This document shows positions 22,101 through 35,822 of a DNA stretch of 64,000 bases, in pieces. This DNA is from Spirodela intermedia (lineage: Eukaryota; Streptophyta; Magnoliopsida; Alismatales; Araceae): assembly GCA_902729315.2 (NCBI GenBank), contig LR746280.1, positions 1,480,501-1,544,500 on the forward strand, given 5' to 3'. Under the pieces are notes generated by a model. It did no database searches. It had not been told where the DNA came from and was given only the letters and a program-made list of their open reading frames with translations. The stretch's first letter is position 1. Each line of letters starts with the position of its first letter. Position numbers and translations under genes: made by a program.

Positions 22101-25100
22101 ATCTATCTATTCAGATAAAGATATGCTTCACATTTTACACTGATACCTTTTCGCATCTCCTATCTCTATTATCCAACCTGGTCACCGAGTTCCATTAAGT
22201 CGTGCTACTAACACGTTTTGATGAGGCATCTGTTTAATGAGATATATGACTAGTCGCAAGATGAACACAAACGACTTGATGAAAAATCCTGTCCTTTAGA
22301 GTTCAGAAGATCCTGCCAAAATTTTGTTTTCATGACGAACCATAATAGCTCTTCTTTCCCTACCTTTTGCCATTAGTCTATTACTTGGCCTGAGATAGCC
22401 CTTTTTTCCTATTTTAGACGATGCCACTTGCAATGTACTAATGATTATAAATCAAGGGTTGTCACATGCTATTTTAGACGATGAACCATTTTATTGAATG
22501 TGATTATAATAGCTTTCAATTAACTCAAGTACCATAGAACCGTTTATTTCTTTCTCAAACCTTAGAGCTTTCAGTTGGTCCCCTTCTATGAAAACCCTAA
22601 ACCTCCACGCCATAATCTCCCCAAAGTTTGCAACAAGTTATCAAATTTTGATACCTTATACATTGTTAAATTAAAATGAGTGACGGTCAAATTGTGCATA
22701 CTAATGTCAGAACACGAAGTTGGGCAAGGGCTAAAAACACTGATAAATCTACATCTGTATTATAAGCGATGGGCGTTGCTCCAAGTTTCTAAAACAGAAT
22801 TCAAGATTGATCGGTGTTTTTGTACCAGAATTGTAGCTAGAAAAAAAAACATAGAGAACAATAGCTTCAATGATTCTCTTCATGTCTTGTTGTAAGACAT
22901 TCGTCTATAATATAGCACTTCTAAAAATGATGCATAAAAAAGAACCATGAATAAAAACAATATGACCTACCAACAACAAGAATTCATCCCAATTATGTAT
23001 CGCCAAACCAAAATTTTCAACTTCCTCTTTTTGTTCAGGAGTGACCTTGCCAAAGCTAACAATTGCTGCAAAAACACAATAGTTCAAACAGTTTTATAGC
23101 AGAATTTCAACATTAGTCAATACCACAATCTGATTCCATCTGTTTTCATGCTAGTACATCCAATCTTGCCAAATGCCCGATCATAAGCACAAGCCATTAG
23201 GCCTAGACCATTACTAAGCCCATTTCACATGAATTTATCTAAATGATTTCAGCTTCGCACTCATTCTAGAACTTTCAAACTATATTCACTTGTCCACACC
23301 ATTAAGCCAAGAAAACTCACTTTTCAAAAACTTCGTCGAGTTGGGAAATGTTTTCAGAATCTGTAGAAAAAAAAATCATTTAGTAGCAAACAATGAGCTT
23401 ACTAGCCTGTACAAAAAGTCTACCATCATCTGCAAAAGAATTTCTAACTTGTGACAGAAAGTGCATAAGCCACTTAAAATTGAATCAAAACAGGATCCAA
23501 ATACTATATTTAAATTTAAAACAAAAACACACGACCTTCATACAAGATATATGATGTCTTTAGAAACACTCCTCGTAAATGAAACATACTTCTTATGGGA
23601 AAGGTATACATGAACATAGCATAAATCCCATAATTAATTATATTCATAATATATCACCAGATTTCATCTGAAAAACAGAATCCCCTTGACCGCAGTTTAT
23701 TTCGAAATCGAAATCAGAAGGAGTAGCTTCTTATTAAAATCAGGATCAGAAGTATTTGTATCAACTCCGAAGCTAACCTATCTAGAGCCCTAGAAAATCC
23801 ACTAAAGTCAATACCTCTGGAATCTTTTTCTCTTCAACGAAAGCAATGGAAACCTCTGCATGGCATAGGATGAATTCAACTGCACCAGCACCTGCAGTAG
23901 TACCAAGAAAAACAAGGGACTAATTCTTTTTCTTAAAAAAAACGGCAATGATTGAACATAAGCAAGAAGAATGAATTCCAGGATTTAATTTTATCCTGAT
24001 TATAAGGAAAATATTATTAAGAAATTACAAGGATGTCGAAGCTTTTAATTTATTTCTTCAAGAAAGAACACCCCTAAGGAAGAACTTGATTAGTCAGCTA
24101 CCACGTGTATAGATTACCTGAAAGGATAAATCACCAAGCTAACTGAAAGTCACGAACTGAATTCTGACCGACTAGTATAGATTACCAAGGACACTACGTC
24201 TGCTGATAAAAGTAAATGCACCACCATCATATCAGCATCAAAAAAACTAAACAAGGCATCTGATAATCCAGTTTCAGTTCACTCTGGGAGTTCTCCAACC
24301 TTTTCATGTCTCACTCAGCACGGATAATTTCCCTACAACGGGTATTCTTACCCTCAGAGTATCCTTCTTTCTTAGTCAGTGAATGTTTCTTACCAAGAGA
24401 CGTGGCAAAAGCATAGTTGCTGATGTACAAGTTCACAGCAACTGAGAAGACACGAATGATTACCATATTTATTTGGAGGTGGCACTCCTAGTATCAAAAA
24501 AGATTGTAGATTGCATTGAAGCTCAATTCCTTATTAAAATTGTGGAGCCTACTCTAATTCATATCTTGAAGTTAACATCACAAGTACTCACGGAATCTTT
24601 GTCAACTTGTATAGGAGAGTAGACAATAGACACCTCTTATAAGCCCTATTTCTGACTGACATAGAGAAAGGAATAGGAAGGATTCTTCAAGAAACACAGA
24701 AATACCAATGAAATCTATTGAGCCTTGGGTTTTATCACAACAGTGTGGCGCATACATGCCAATATTCTTAGCCTATTTTCTTGGCCTACGTCCCTGAGCA
24801 TGGACATGGCATTATTTTTTTTGTATACGGGGTTGGCAAGATTCACATCGAATTCAGTTTTCAGAAAGTACATCGTACCAACCTGAATGCAAATCAGATC
24901 AGCTCAGTCAGATCTCCAAATCAAACCAGTTAACCAATAAGCTCCATCCAAAAATTGATTCTCTTTAAAATCTTCTAACCAATCAACTCGTAAACAAATG
25001 TAGGTCAGGGATCAGTCACTTTAAAAAGTAAGATAAATCACACCAGTGAAGTCCAAGATAGAATCAGCAGAGACCACTGCATGTCAGTAATCTTTTAGGG

Positions 25101-26821
25101 GAATTGTTTTTCCATATTTTCAAATAAATGCAACCTTATTTATTCCATCACTGAGATGTCCATAATGTATCGTCTAAGAAGAGGACACAACCAGGCAGAC
25201 AAACGCAACAAAAGGAGAGGAAAGACGAATGGTCCCTTGTATTTTTCCCTTTCCAGTTGTCATGATCACAATATCGATAATGGTGCCCCACCGCCGTCGT
25301 CACATAATGATTTATAGCATAATATACGATTTTTCAAACATATTAGTATGCAGAAACTTCAAAAAAGACGCCTTAGGTCCATACCTAGGGTATCATACAA
25401 AGGCACACAATAAATTCCGTGGGCATTGCAGGCCTGCATAAGAAAAGTAGATTTTTAATGCCACAATCTTCACTAAGCATCATGCCATCAAATTGAAAAC
25501 CATGAACTTTGATCGGCTTCCACATATTTGCAATGAACACCTGCATGCTGATGATCCACTCAGGACTGTTGGCACCATAAATACCACAACGAGATCCCTG
25601 CGAGTGAACAGAAGGACAGGAGACAATTACATTATTTCTTCCGTACACGAGTTTGAAAACTTCATTAACATCGTCAACATAATAAAATTAGTGATAAGTT
25701 TCCATACAATGTGCCAGACGAAAAATTCGGATTGAGTGCATCTATCTATGATAGAAACGGAAGACAGTTTTCATAGCATGAACATTAAGCGACATCTGAA
25801 AGCGAATGAAAAATAGCATGCTTCACAAATCTAATTTCCTCTGATGCACACATGAAACCACCAGATTCCTGTACAATTATTCTACTTGAAATGGATGGTA
25901 ATAAAGACGCAGACGTAAAGGCAGCCAAAATTACCTGTTCGACTCCACAACTACGAATTGATGCCCCAACTTTAATCACAAGGTCATAAACCTCCTTGTA
26001 GGACATCCAGTTGTATTTTCCGGCCTGCAGATGCATAATCTATTATCAATGCGACACATTCGTCCTCTTCTGGAAATTAAGAGGAAGGAAAAGCGAAGCT
26101 GAAAGAAAGTCTAACTACAGAAAAAAGCAATCACCTTGCCATTTATAATCTCACGACGGCCAAGCATTCGATTCCCAGAATTCTTCTCTGCCGACGTTCT
26201 ATATTGCATGGACAATGTACCAGCCAAAAAAAATAGTTTTCAGTTTCTAAAACTTGGTATTTCAGCTAAACTAATCAAACATGGTTAAATAGAGATGGAG
26301 AAGAACGAGATTCACGCACAATGGCGCAATTTTCTCATCTTATGTACGTCAGCGAAACAGTCCGACTTCAAAAGACAGACGGAATAAATACAGCCCAAAA
26401 CGAACTCCTCTCACCAGAAACTAGTTTATTTAAATAATTTAAAGTTTTCACCAGTCGGAATTTAAACTCGTAATTAACAGGATTATACCAATTTACGTGA
26501 CTTTATGCTAAAACTCTGGTAAATAAAAAATATAAGATTCAGTAGATCTGAAGAGCGGTTATTGTATTACGCAACATTTCAAACTTCCACGCACAAAAAA
26601 CAAAAGACCATATCTTCCTATCTCCGCTGTTCTCAAAAAGCCACGCCCAGGACCTAACATTTCCTCCTCTGCACTTACCGGAATATATCCCAGCATGTCT
26701 CCACACCCTCCTCCGGCGCCGGGAACCCATCCTCAGCGAAGAGGCTGCGATAGGTGGGCCCCACGGATGGCCGGCCGCCCGCTGCCGGCAATCCCTTCTC
26801 CACCTCCACCAGATACTTCAT
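16011..26821 (-). CDS. Long-chain acyl-CoA synthetase, LACS4 type
   Basis: Nineteen exons: 26821-26679, 26198-26135, 26024-25935, 25597-25541, 25433-25385, 23891-23815, 23360-23321, 23065-22971, 21760-21593, 21429-21319, 20764-20677, 20325-20259, 20032-19957, 19848-19731, 18033-17788, 17706-17567, 16605-16423, 16310-16191, 16049-16011. Phases close to 656 aa; Arabidopsis LACS4 is 666. The start has an in-frame stop shortly upstream. Landmarks: [13 protein letters not shown] near the N-terminus, [15 protein letters not shown], the AMP/ATP-binding motif [13 protein letters not shown] (224-236), [51 protein letters not shown], the linker [24 protein letters not shown] and [12 protein letters not shown]. 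The enzyme activates C16-C18 fatty acids to acyl-CoA using ATP; the LACS4 group is ER-associated and linked to cuticular wax and lipid supply. The C-terminus ([12 protein letters not shown]) is shorter than usual. No lesion is seen. Confidence 0.96.
16105..16133. repeat. (GA)n microsatellite in the last LACS intron
   Basis: A clean GA run lies between the exons ending at 16191 and starting at 16049. It reads as a CT tract in the sense of the gene and could contribute to the polypyrimidine tract of that intron. Confidence 0.9.
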
Positions 26822-27576
26822 CCTCGCAATCCCTCGCCGGATCTACGCCGCCACACTCCACCTTCTCCCTCCCGACCGCCGATCGAAACAGCGGAGAGAG
26901 CGACGCCAACCGTGAGAGAGGAAGTCAACAGAGAAACAAGTACGCTACGCGTCTGACGACATGCTCCTCGTGGAAGGGGCGCTGAGGATATTTATTGGAA
27001 ACCCAAACGCAGTCGCAGTCCTGTCGCCAGCGCCACGTAATCGTAGACCGGCGCCTCTGGTCGCCGTGCTCGGGCAAGACAACGAGGCGAACTCTCTTGT
27101 CTTATCTACCAGTGCAGGATAATCAAAGCCCCTACCGCGGTATTCCACGGACACCCATCAGTCAAAATCGTCGATTCCAACGACTCCTTTGTAATGGGCT
27201 CCAACCTCTGCCTTAACTCGCCCACCTTCACAGCCGCGTTTCGTTAATATACTAGGTGCCCTGCTGTGGAGGAACGGCTGGGCTGGAGAAGGTGGGGCCC
27301 ACAATCCCTCATCGTGCCCAGCTGACCGTCCGATCCGAACTTTTGTCGCGGAAGATTATCCACACGTCTAACACTTCATAATCATAGCGGAGTTGCCCCC
27401 ATCGCCATTTAAGGATGTGAGGAGGGGGACGTGGGGCTTAACTGTAAGATGGTTGGATGCCGATACTTCATTATGATTATGGCCGGTGGTCGGTCCGTTG
27501 TCCGTGCCTCGTTTTAAGAGCATAACGAACATGATGTTGAAAGTCCTCAGTAATGGCTTCGCTAAGGCTTCAATTA

Positions 27577-27641
<65 letters not shown>

Positions 27642-28096
27642 GCACCACCAACTGGTTTTCACGTCAGATATGTCTGGGTCCAACCCAGAAGCTCACCTCA
27701 AAGTCGTCCAGCCCTGGAGAAAAAGAGAGAGAGAGAGAGAGGTCCAACTGCTTCATCTCAATTGATGAAGCCACCCAAGGGTGTCTTCCAAGACACTGAG
27801 AGCCCTCCAAGACAACCTTTGATTATAACCACCACAGCCGTTAGATTATACTTTTAGATTCCTTGCCGTCAATGCCTGCTATGCGAGAAGCTAGAAAGAG
27901 ATAGCTAGATAGAGAGAGAAAGAGAGAGAGAGAGAGGCTTGGTTTCTCGAGATGAAGTTGAAGTGAACTCGTCCTAACAAAATCCATCCAGATTAAATAG
28001 AAACTATCAAAATGGGATCTAAATGGGAAAAAATAGGTCAAATATGGAGCTTGAACCCCTGGATCCTTCGAATCTCCAGACGGAGCAAAGGCCCAT
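26822..28096. promoter_or_regulatory. LACS promoter region and 3' flank of the SFT2-like gene
   Basis: Both neighbours read leftwards, so the part near 26822 is the LACS promoter and the part near 28096 is the SFT2-like 3' UTR. No coding exon was recognised. A long (CT)n run is at 27580-27639, with short GA runs near 27726-27742 and 27909-27935. Confidence 0.6.
27580..27639. repeat. (CT)n microsatellite
   Basis: Thirty uninterrupted CT units are seen directly, in the space between the LACS and SFT2-like genes. Confidence 0.97.
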
Positions 28097-31000
28097 CTAA
28101 ATTTCTGTGTCGCAGCAGCAGATGATCAGCTCTGAAACCATCCTACGAGCAAAGGGTACATAGCTCAGACTGTACCTGAAACAGAACCACCGTTACACTG
28201 AGTACACAAAGATCCTCAAGAGAGAGAGAGAGAGAGAGAGAGAGAGTCTTCTGAATAACATATGGGTACAGATTGAGCTTCGAACCAAATTAAAAACAAT
28301 TACCCGAAATTGAACTGTAATCACAAGTTCAGATTTTTCTTGTTCAATCTTCAGGAAGAGGTGTACCCTCTTAAGGAATTCTAATGAAAGTATGCATGCG
28401 ATCATTCTTTTCCAAAGAGTGCTAAATATTTTTCAGAATTCAAATGAATGGCGTACCAAGTGAGGGCGCAAATCTCGCTTATGATCGCAATCAATGTCAG
28501 AATCTTGCTATGAATCTACACAGCATGGAAGCAGGCAAAAATATGGAGCGATTAATATGATGGCACAGAGATTATCCATGGCTTCCACAGCTCAACCTCC
28601 GAACACAAACATACTCATGAGACCAAGTGAACGGCTATAAAAGCATACCCTATGAGACCTACCAGAAGAGCACTGATAAGAGCAAGCAAGACGCTGCCAA
28701 TACAGATAGATGTGGCATAGATGCGAACAGGATCAATCATCAACCTCAGCTGCTCACTTGGTCCGATGAGGAAGGCTGTGCTGCCAGATGGATCGAAAGG
28801 TTAGAGCAGAAATCAGTCAGTGAAAGCAGAGGTTGCAGAAAACGGAGAAAGAGAGTGCTTGTACATCAGCATTCGATCAAACATAAGTTTTTTCAATGAA
28901 CGGGGAGACCAAATAAATCTGCTTCTTCAGCGACCTTGAACATGTTAGTATTGCCTGAGCACCTTAGTGCAAAAAAGAATCAGGAGAAGCATCTGATATG
29001 CTTCCGTCCGATTCAGGGTACACTGGGGTTGGGTTGGTTAGCAGCTGGCTAATCCAAAGGGGGGAGCATCAAGGGGGTTCAGAAAAACCAAAAAGATTAT
29101 GAATTCAACTGCATAAATTATAATTTATGATAAAAACAATGTGTTGATTAAAGTTCATTCTCCAAAACATTCTTCTAAGAAATGATACCAGCCAGAGGCA
29201 AATGGCAGCAGTGTCAGTGGTTGTCGGCATGCAGCAAGTTTTCTTGAAGAAAACTGAATAGATAATAGAATGATCATAATGTCGGATTCTAAAAGAAAAA
29301 AGCAGCAAATAAATATCATTAAATCATCATGTTATCGAGATAATTTCAGGACAACACTTGCTCGTAGATCGTAAGATGTTGAAAAATCGTCTCCACAGAA
29401 GGAAAAAAAAGAACTGAAAATATAACAGATCAGTTTTGCTGAAAAATTTACACGGCTTCATCAATATTTCTTTTCTTGTGGAAAGAAATCCAATGAAAGG
29501 CTGTCTATTTAGACTGGGAAAATGCGTCGGCATGTAAAGCAGCCACATTACCAACCTTCCAACAGCAAAAAGGTTCCCAAAGGTGAATAGTATAGCAAAT
29601 TTGATGGGCTTGAAGAAGACAATCAACGACTGCATAAGAAACAAAAGTAAAGGGTAGTGGATGATATGACGAGAGAAAATACACCTCATTAAGTGAAACT
29701 TGGCTACGAAAATAGAAGTGTTTTAAAAGGATTAGGATCCAGGTAGAGGCAGATCACGAACCCTCACAGTCATGTCAAAGCTGTTCATGAATTCATGACC
29801 ACGGGACAAGCCAACTGACCCTCTTATTGTGGAAAACATCAAAAGACTTTGATCCCCTCGTACGATATCTTATGTTACAAATTTCGCCACTAAAGGCAAA
29901 CTAATGGTCTTCAACAATACTACACGGTTTTGATTGGGGCTGTGGCTTGAGAGTAGGGACTTTCCGAGCAGCTAGCTGAAGAAGAAGGGAGAGGACTAAT
30001 GTGGCGGAAGAAAGTGTTTAAAAGTGCCCGAGGCTATGTATTTATTTAAATCCCCCGTTTGGAGTATCTGATGGGTAAGAAACCGTATGCATTCCTCCTT
30101 ATTGCATCATAAATAAGATAACATTATGAAATTCATTCCTGATGCATCTTAGGTTTTAAACCATTGACATAATGAAAAGAGGTATCAAACAACAAGACTA
30201 TATACTTTACGCTATGCATGAACTACAGCCTCATTTAGTAAGGAAGATGAGACAGGAAAGGGTATTGGAAGATAGGGGATGGCTCTATGATATCTGTTGT
30301 ACACTGGAAGACGAGCAAGTGCCACTTTGCACACCTATCAGCAGACATCCTTACATGATTCTAATGAAGCATCCAGATATTCATGGTCAGTATCCATATA
30401 GCATCCATACATGCAAAAACTCTCACTTGTTCTCAGCATTAAGGGTTAACCACACAGCATCCAGAAAAAAGGGAACTTATGACGGGAATCCCACACTTAT
30501 CATGGTCTAATACTCTAGTTCAGTTCAAATGGTGGCTCGTTGCTACAAGATAAAAAGAGAAAATATATATCAGAGGCTTTGGAAAACATCTTGAACAGAT
30601 AATCTTGTAGACTTTCCACAGGGCACTTTTATTCCAAAAAATTCCCAGGAAAAAACGGAATGAGTGGTTCTCCCAGGTTCCAGTAATTAAACGCTATCTG
30701 CGAAGTTTGCTTGCCGCTCAGATTCAGTAGGCTATCAGGAGAATTCACTTTGGAGAGAAAATCGAAAGGACCAACTGCTTGCAACGCATCAAAGAATTGA
30801 ATACTGGAGAGGAAGGGGGGGCGGAAGGAATGAATGATATCCTGGAATCTATGGGTGAGAGGGTGTGAATCCTGAGAACGAGACGAAATACGTCATTCAC
30901 AGTTCCCAAAAGGCACCTGCTCATGGAAACAATTTAGCTCCACCTCTGGCCAATAAATCTCGTGCTCATCAGATCTGAGTTTCATTTTGGCTACAATCTA

Positions 31001-31406
31001 TCAGCCACTTAGCAATGATCTGACATTAAATTTAGAACCGGCAAGAATTCCTCGCGAGTAATAGGGTTCATGACTCGTACCAGAAACATACAGGCAAAGC
31101 CAGACACCAAGCACGCTGCAAAACCGTACATCCTCTGTTCAAAATAAATGCTATTCGATGAGAGGAACACAGTTGAAAAGGGGAACCAAAAAATTCATGG
31201 GCCAGACTCAAGGATATGAAGATGGAAAAATGAAAAAGAAAGCCTCGACACAACGGTTAGTCGATCCCGCCGCCGAATGGTACCTGCAATGGAGACAGCG
31301 AACAGCTCCCACCGGATTCGCCCAAGAAGTCCTCTTCCCCATCCTCGTCCCCTCCACACGAGAGGGACTGACGGATTCTGCCCATCAGGGTTCGCCTTCT
31401 CTCCAT
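28097..31406 (-). CDS. SFT2-like vesicle transport membrane protein
   Basis: Six exons: 31406-31284, 31134-31081, 29629-29556, 28780-28663, 28515-28457, 28175-28097 (TAG); phases close to 168 aa. I took the first ATG (31406); a second in-frame ATG at 31385 is possible. The cytosolic N-terminus is acidic (GGDEDGEEDFLGESGGSCSL). Four transmembrane segments follow, around MYGFAACLVSGFACMFL-SLIVFF, KFAILFTFGNLFAVG, YATSICIGSVLLALISALL and ILTLIAIISEICALTWYSLSY. SLIVFFKPIKFAILFTFGN, STAFLIGP, DPVRIYAT, SKILTLIAIISE and PFARRMVSELI are typical of the SFT2/GOT1 superfamily. Yeast Sft2 acts in retrograde endosome-to-Golgi fusion; the plant role is inferred from that. The C-terminus ends CCCDTEI. Intron 2 is 1.45 kb and holds an unrecognised 112-codon plus-strand ORF at 30172-30510. 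Confidence 0.93.
28219..28246. repeat. (GA)n microsatellite in the last SFT2-like intron
   Basis: A clean GA run lies between exons 5 and 6 of the SFT2-like gene. Confidence 0.9.
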
Positions 31407-32627
31407 TACCCCGCCACGGAAGGCGCCAAGAAACACAAATGAATCGGGCGACCCGTCTCGATTCGAACCAGATGGTTAATATTTCAAACCAACCCTTTGA
31501 AAAAAAAACTATTTTTATTAAAATCAATATTATAAACTGCAATGCTTCTGCAAAATCTATATTGCTGTGGAATAAATACATTTTCCATAATATGATATCT
31601 AGAAACCATATATAATGTTTGCAACATCCTTTCGTTTAGTAGTGTTGATTGGGTCACTAAATATATTTTAATATAGTTATCTCTTTTTCTACATATAAAA
31701 AATATTTAATAATGTTATCATTCTTTATAACAATGTCATGATAATGAAAAATGACCCATTTAATTCTTTTTTGTAGCAAAGAAAGCTTCTAAATTGAATA
31801 GAATTACGATGAAACCATTTTTCTATGGATTTATACTAATTATATATATATTTCTGACTTACTTACTAATATTGACATATTTATATATTATATATTTTTA
31901 ATAATGATTTTAAGTTTACTCAAGAAAATGATCTAAGCTTCACAGGTGTCTGGTTCAAAGCCTCCAAATAACTTCGCAAACTTCCTCCCCCGCCCCGCCC
32001 AATTCGGTGACGTCATAAAAGTGTCTTCCCAAAATCTGACATGTTACGGGAATATCCGACGTGTCATTGGGTCCCACAAAAATCCGCCCGGAAATATCTA
32101 ACCCACGTCGGACTTCGGGAGTGGACATCGGTGGTCGTGGACTCTGCCTTATTCAATGAAGAGAGAGAGAGAGAGAGAGAGAGGCACATATGACCCTAAA
32201 CGACAAAATTATAACACCTCGTTTATAAATCAATCCCTAGATTATTATAAATCAATCGATTACGAATTATATAATATATCTAGGGCATAGCTCATATGGC
32301 GAATTTAATAGAACGTGACGTGGATGGAGCAAGTATGAAAATAGTAAATTTCTGAAAAAATTAAATGAAAAAAATCAGAATTCAAATGAAAAGTAGGAAA
32401 TCTTAATGTTGCCGACGTTTCGATGGAGAGAATATCCTCGTCTATACAACACGACCATCTCGGCCTCTGTATTCCTGCTGAGACCCTCGTCTTCCTCATA
32501 ACCGCCTCTTCCCGCACCTACCTCTCACACCCAACAGTTTCCGCCGTTATCCGGTTCACGTCTCTGGTCTTCGCTCAGGCGGGCGACTCGCCAGCGGGAT
32601 CTCCTGCTGTATCTCTCTGATCCAGTC
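31407..32627. promoter_or_regulatory. Head-to-head promoter region, SFT2-like (-) and NADP-ICDH (+)
   Basis: The two genes diverge across 1.2 kb. The left half (about 31500-31920) is AT-rich. The right half carries a perfect TGACGTCA (32008-32015), the palindromic CRE/TGA-type bZIP site, and a nearby GACGTGTC near 32059. A GA run is at 32159-32183. Any function for these sites is inference. Confidence 0.6.
32008..32015. promoter_or_regulatory. TGACGTCA palindrome (bZIP/TGA-type site)
   Basis: The octamer is exact. It lies 613 bp upstream of the ICDH start and about 600 bp upstream of the SFT2-like start, so it could serve either gene. Confidence 0.45.
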
Positions 32628-35600
32628 ATGGATTTCGAGAAGATTAAGGTTGCGAATCCGATCGTGGAGATGGACGGTGAGCCTCGACCGGACTCTGTTC
32701 CTCGTTCCCGCAGTTGCTTTTAGTTGCTGTTCTTCCTCTAGATGGGGCCCTTTCGAATTGGTCAGTATTTCTCGATGGTAAAGCCTCGCCCTCTGTTGGA
32801 GACATTTAAGCTGACATCCGCCGTATCCTGGCCGGGATCCTGAGAAGTAGATGTGTCCATGGTTTGACGTTTCTCGAATTCTCCTCTTCATCAATGCTCT
32901 TCGGGTGTGGACATTTTTCGCTTAGCATAGTTTGTGGAATTTTCTTTGTGGAACATTTGTCCATCGGTTTTCTTATTCATTTTCCTCGAAAAATAGCTTT
33001 TATCTATTTACCGGTGCAGGTTTATAGTGTCTTCTCTGGTAATTATCAATGTTAGGTGGTCAATTTTTATTTATTTATCAAAATTCAGGTCTCTGCTCTT
33101 TTTTTTATAAAAAATATTGATTTAAATTCCTGAATCTCGTATTTGAATTCAGGCGACGAGATGACTCGTGTCTTCTGGAAATCAATCAAGACTAAGGTAA
33201 TCATTCATAGTCTCTTGGCTATTACGAATTCTTCCTTTCTCATCTTCTTTTGCCTACATTGGTCACTTGCCCGCTGAATCTAGTCTTATGATCAATGTGC
33301 AGCTCATCTTCCCATTCTTGGATTTGGACATCAAGTACTTTGATCTAGGGCTCCCTAACCGTGACGCAACCGATGATAAAGTTACAATTGAGAGTGCAGA
33401 AGCCACACTCAAGTAAGCCTCATACGTTCTTACAGTATGCACTCTCAGCATATTTCTTATTGCAAAGAGGTATTTTAGAATACTATATTTGTCTCTTAAT
33501 AATCCTGGAGTTTGAGAGTTCTCTTAGCTTGATTCGGTAATTTGGAGGCTCATTTGACGTCTGACGATTTTTTTTTCATACACGACTAGATCATCATCAG
33601 GAAATATGTATTTTTTTCATTTTTCTGTCTTAATGTTACCTTTTTTATCCTGAAAACTGATGCAGTTACCCTTTTTTCGTGCCTTTTTACTGGGCTGAAT
33701 TGTCTTAATTATTTTAGGTACAATGTCGCTATCAAGTGTGCTACAATAACCCCAGGTGTCGTCTAACTAGTGCCATCATTTTCCTCTCATCAGCCAAACA
33801 ATTCATGTTTGATTTGCTTCCAAGACAAAGTTTTTGTTGCCCAAGAAATCCATAATAATTTGATAAAGTCAACTCAATGTTCATGCAGATGAGGCTCGTG
33901 TCAAGGAATTCAACTTGAAATCCATGTGGAGAAGTCCTAATGGAACCATCAGGAATATTTTGAATGGTCGGCATTATACAGTGTGGTTATAATAGGCCGT
34001 GTGATCTTTACTACATTAACACCGCACAGGCTTGCTTGTATATTTTTGTTGCAGGTACGGTGTTCAGGGAGCCTATTATCTGCAAAAATGTTCCTCGACT
34101 TGTTCCTGGTATTTAGAATAATGTCAACATGTTATTCTTATTTAACTGTCAACTTTTATTCAATTCTTGTATTTTTCTTAGGCTGGACGAAGCCCATTTG
34201 TATTGGAAGGCATGCTTTTGGCGATCAATATCGAGCCACAGACACAGTAATCAAAGGGCCCGGGAAGCTGAAGCTGGTCTTTGGTGAGGAGCCTCTACTG
34301 GAAGACTGATTCTGATCTGGGTGCGGCATCTGCTTGTTAAGTTGGCCTTTGTGTCATCACTCTTTCAGAGGGAAAAGAGGGGAACGTGGAATTCGAAGTA
34401 TTTAACTTCATGGGCGCAGGGGGAGTAGCACTATCGATGTATAACACTGATGAAGTATATATTTCAACCGACTCTTTTGGTGCTTCAGTTTATAATCCCA
34501 GTTTATTATCTAACCATATGGCATCTTCTGGCGGATGTTTTAACAGTCTATTCGTGCTTTTGCCGAAGCCTCGATGAACACTGCTTACCTGAAAAAATGG
34601 CCTCTTTATTTGAGCACGAAAAATACAATACTGAAGAAATATGATGGAAGGTCTGTTGCCCAGCTTTCATTAATTATTTCAACCTTATATCTTCGTGATT
34701 TTTTTTATTTGATTCTTTATTGTTCTCTGTATTACAGGTTCAAGGATATATTCCAAGAGGTGTATGAAACTAGCTGGAAATCGAGGTTTGAGGCTGCAGG
34801 CATCTGGTATACTTTTACTCATACAACACCTCTTCCCTAGACCACTGAATCTTGTATTTACTCAGAAATCAACTTCCAGGTACGAGCATCGGCTCATTGA
34901 TGATATGGTTGCATATGCACTTAAGAGTGAAGGAGGCTACGTGTGGGCCTGCAAGAACTATGATGGAGATGTGCAGAGTGATTTTCTAGCTCAAGGTGGA
35001 GATTCTTATTTCCCGTTGGACCAATTTTACTGATTTCTTGGTCAATCAATCTTTCCTAAAAAGAAAAAAATAGATTTCTGCTTCAAGGAAGCAGAAAACG
35101 AGATTCCATTGATTCAATTAAATTCAATATATTTATTTATTTATTTATTTCCTCTACAGGCTTTGGATCTCTGGGACTGATGACATCGGTTCTTGTGTGC
35201 CCTGATGGGAAAACAATAGAAGCGGAAGCTGCGCATGGTACAGTGACGCGCCATTACCGTGTTCATCAGAAAGGAGGTGAAACTAGCACAAATAGCATTG
35301 CTTCAATATTTGCTTGGTCACGTGGGCTTGCTCATAGGTATGCTATTCATGAATGAACCAAAAAAAAAAGAAAAGCATTGGCAGCCTAATTATCACGTAT
35401 TTCTGTCCCTACATCATATCATTTTATCCTCAGTATTGTAACTCCGACCCTGAAAGTCCGCCATGTGAGATGACCAACCCTACGAGGACAGCTGAGGAGG
35501 TTTCAATTCTGCAGGGCGAAGCTAGACGGCAACACCAGGCTGCTGGACTTCACTAGCAAACTGGAGGCGGCGTGTGTTGGGGCAGTCGAGTCAGGAAGGA

Positions 35601-35822
35601 TGACCAAGGATCTTGCCTTACTCATCCATGGCCCAGGGTAATCACACCGCGGCTTAAGTTGACTCTCCAATCATAAAACAGGGTCAAAGAATCCTAATAG
35701 TCAACCCTCTACTTGCTATTATTGTCAGTGTCACCCGTGCCCAGTACTTGAGCACAGAGGAATTCATCGACGCCGTGGCTGACGAGCTGAGGGCCAGGCT
35801 CTCGGCTAAATCGAAGCTTTAG
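32628..35822 (+). CDS. NADP-dependent isocitrate dehydrogenase, cytosolic type
   Basis: Fourteen exons: 32628-32676, 33153-33196, 33303-33412, 33718-33755, 33889-33966, 34055-34108, 34182-34283, 34369-34454, 34547-34650, 34738-34806, 34880-34995, 35160-35337, 35515-35637, 35729-35822 (TAG). Phases close to 414 aa, near the roughly 410-aa cytosolic plant enzymes. It begins [20 protein letters not shown] with no targeting presequence, hence cytosolic. Landmarks: [56 protein letters not shown], the metal-binding region [25 protein letters not shown] (split here: [11 protein letters not shown], then [14 protein letters not shown]), and HGTVTRHYR with the NADP 2'-phosphate contacts. The homodimer oxidises isocitrate to 2-oxoglutarate and CO2 while making NADPH, feeding nitrogen assimilation and redox balance. 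No damage is seen. Confidence 0.97.

Noticed and set aside
30172-30510. 112-codon plus-strand frame in the large SFT2-like intron
   Set aside because: Unrecognised, no promoter or splice support and antisense to an intron; could be an old transposon scrap but nothing supports it.
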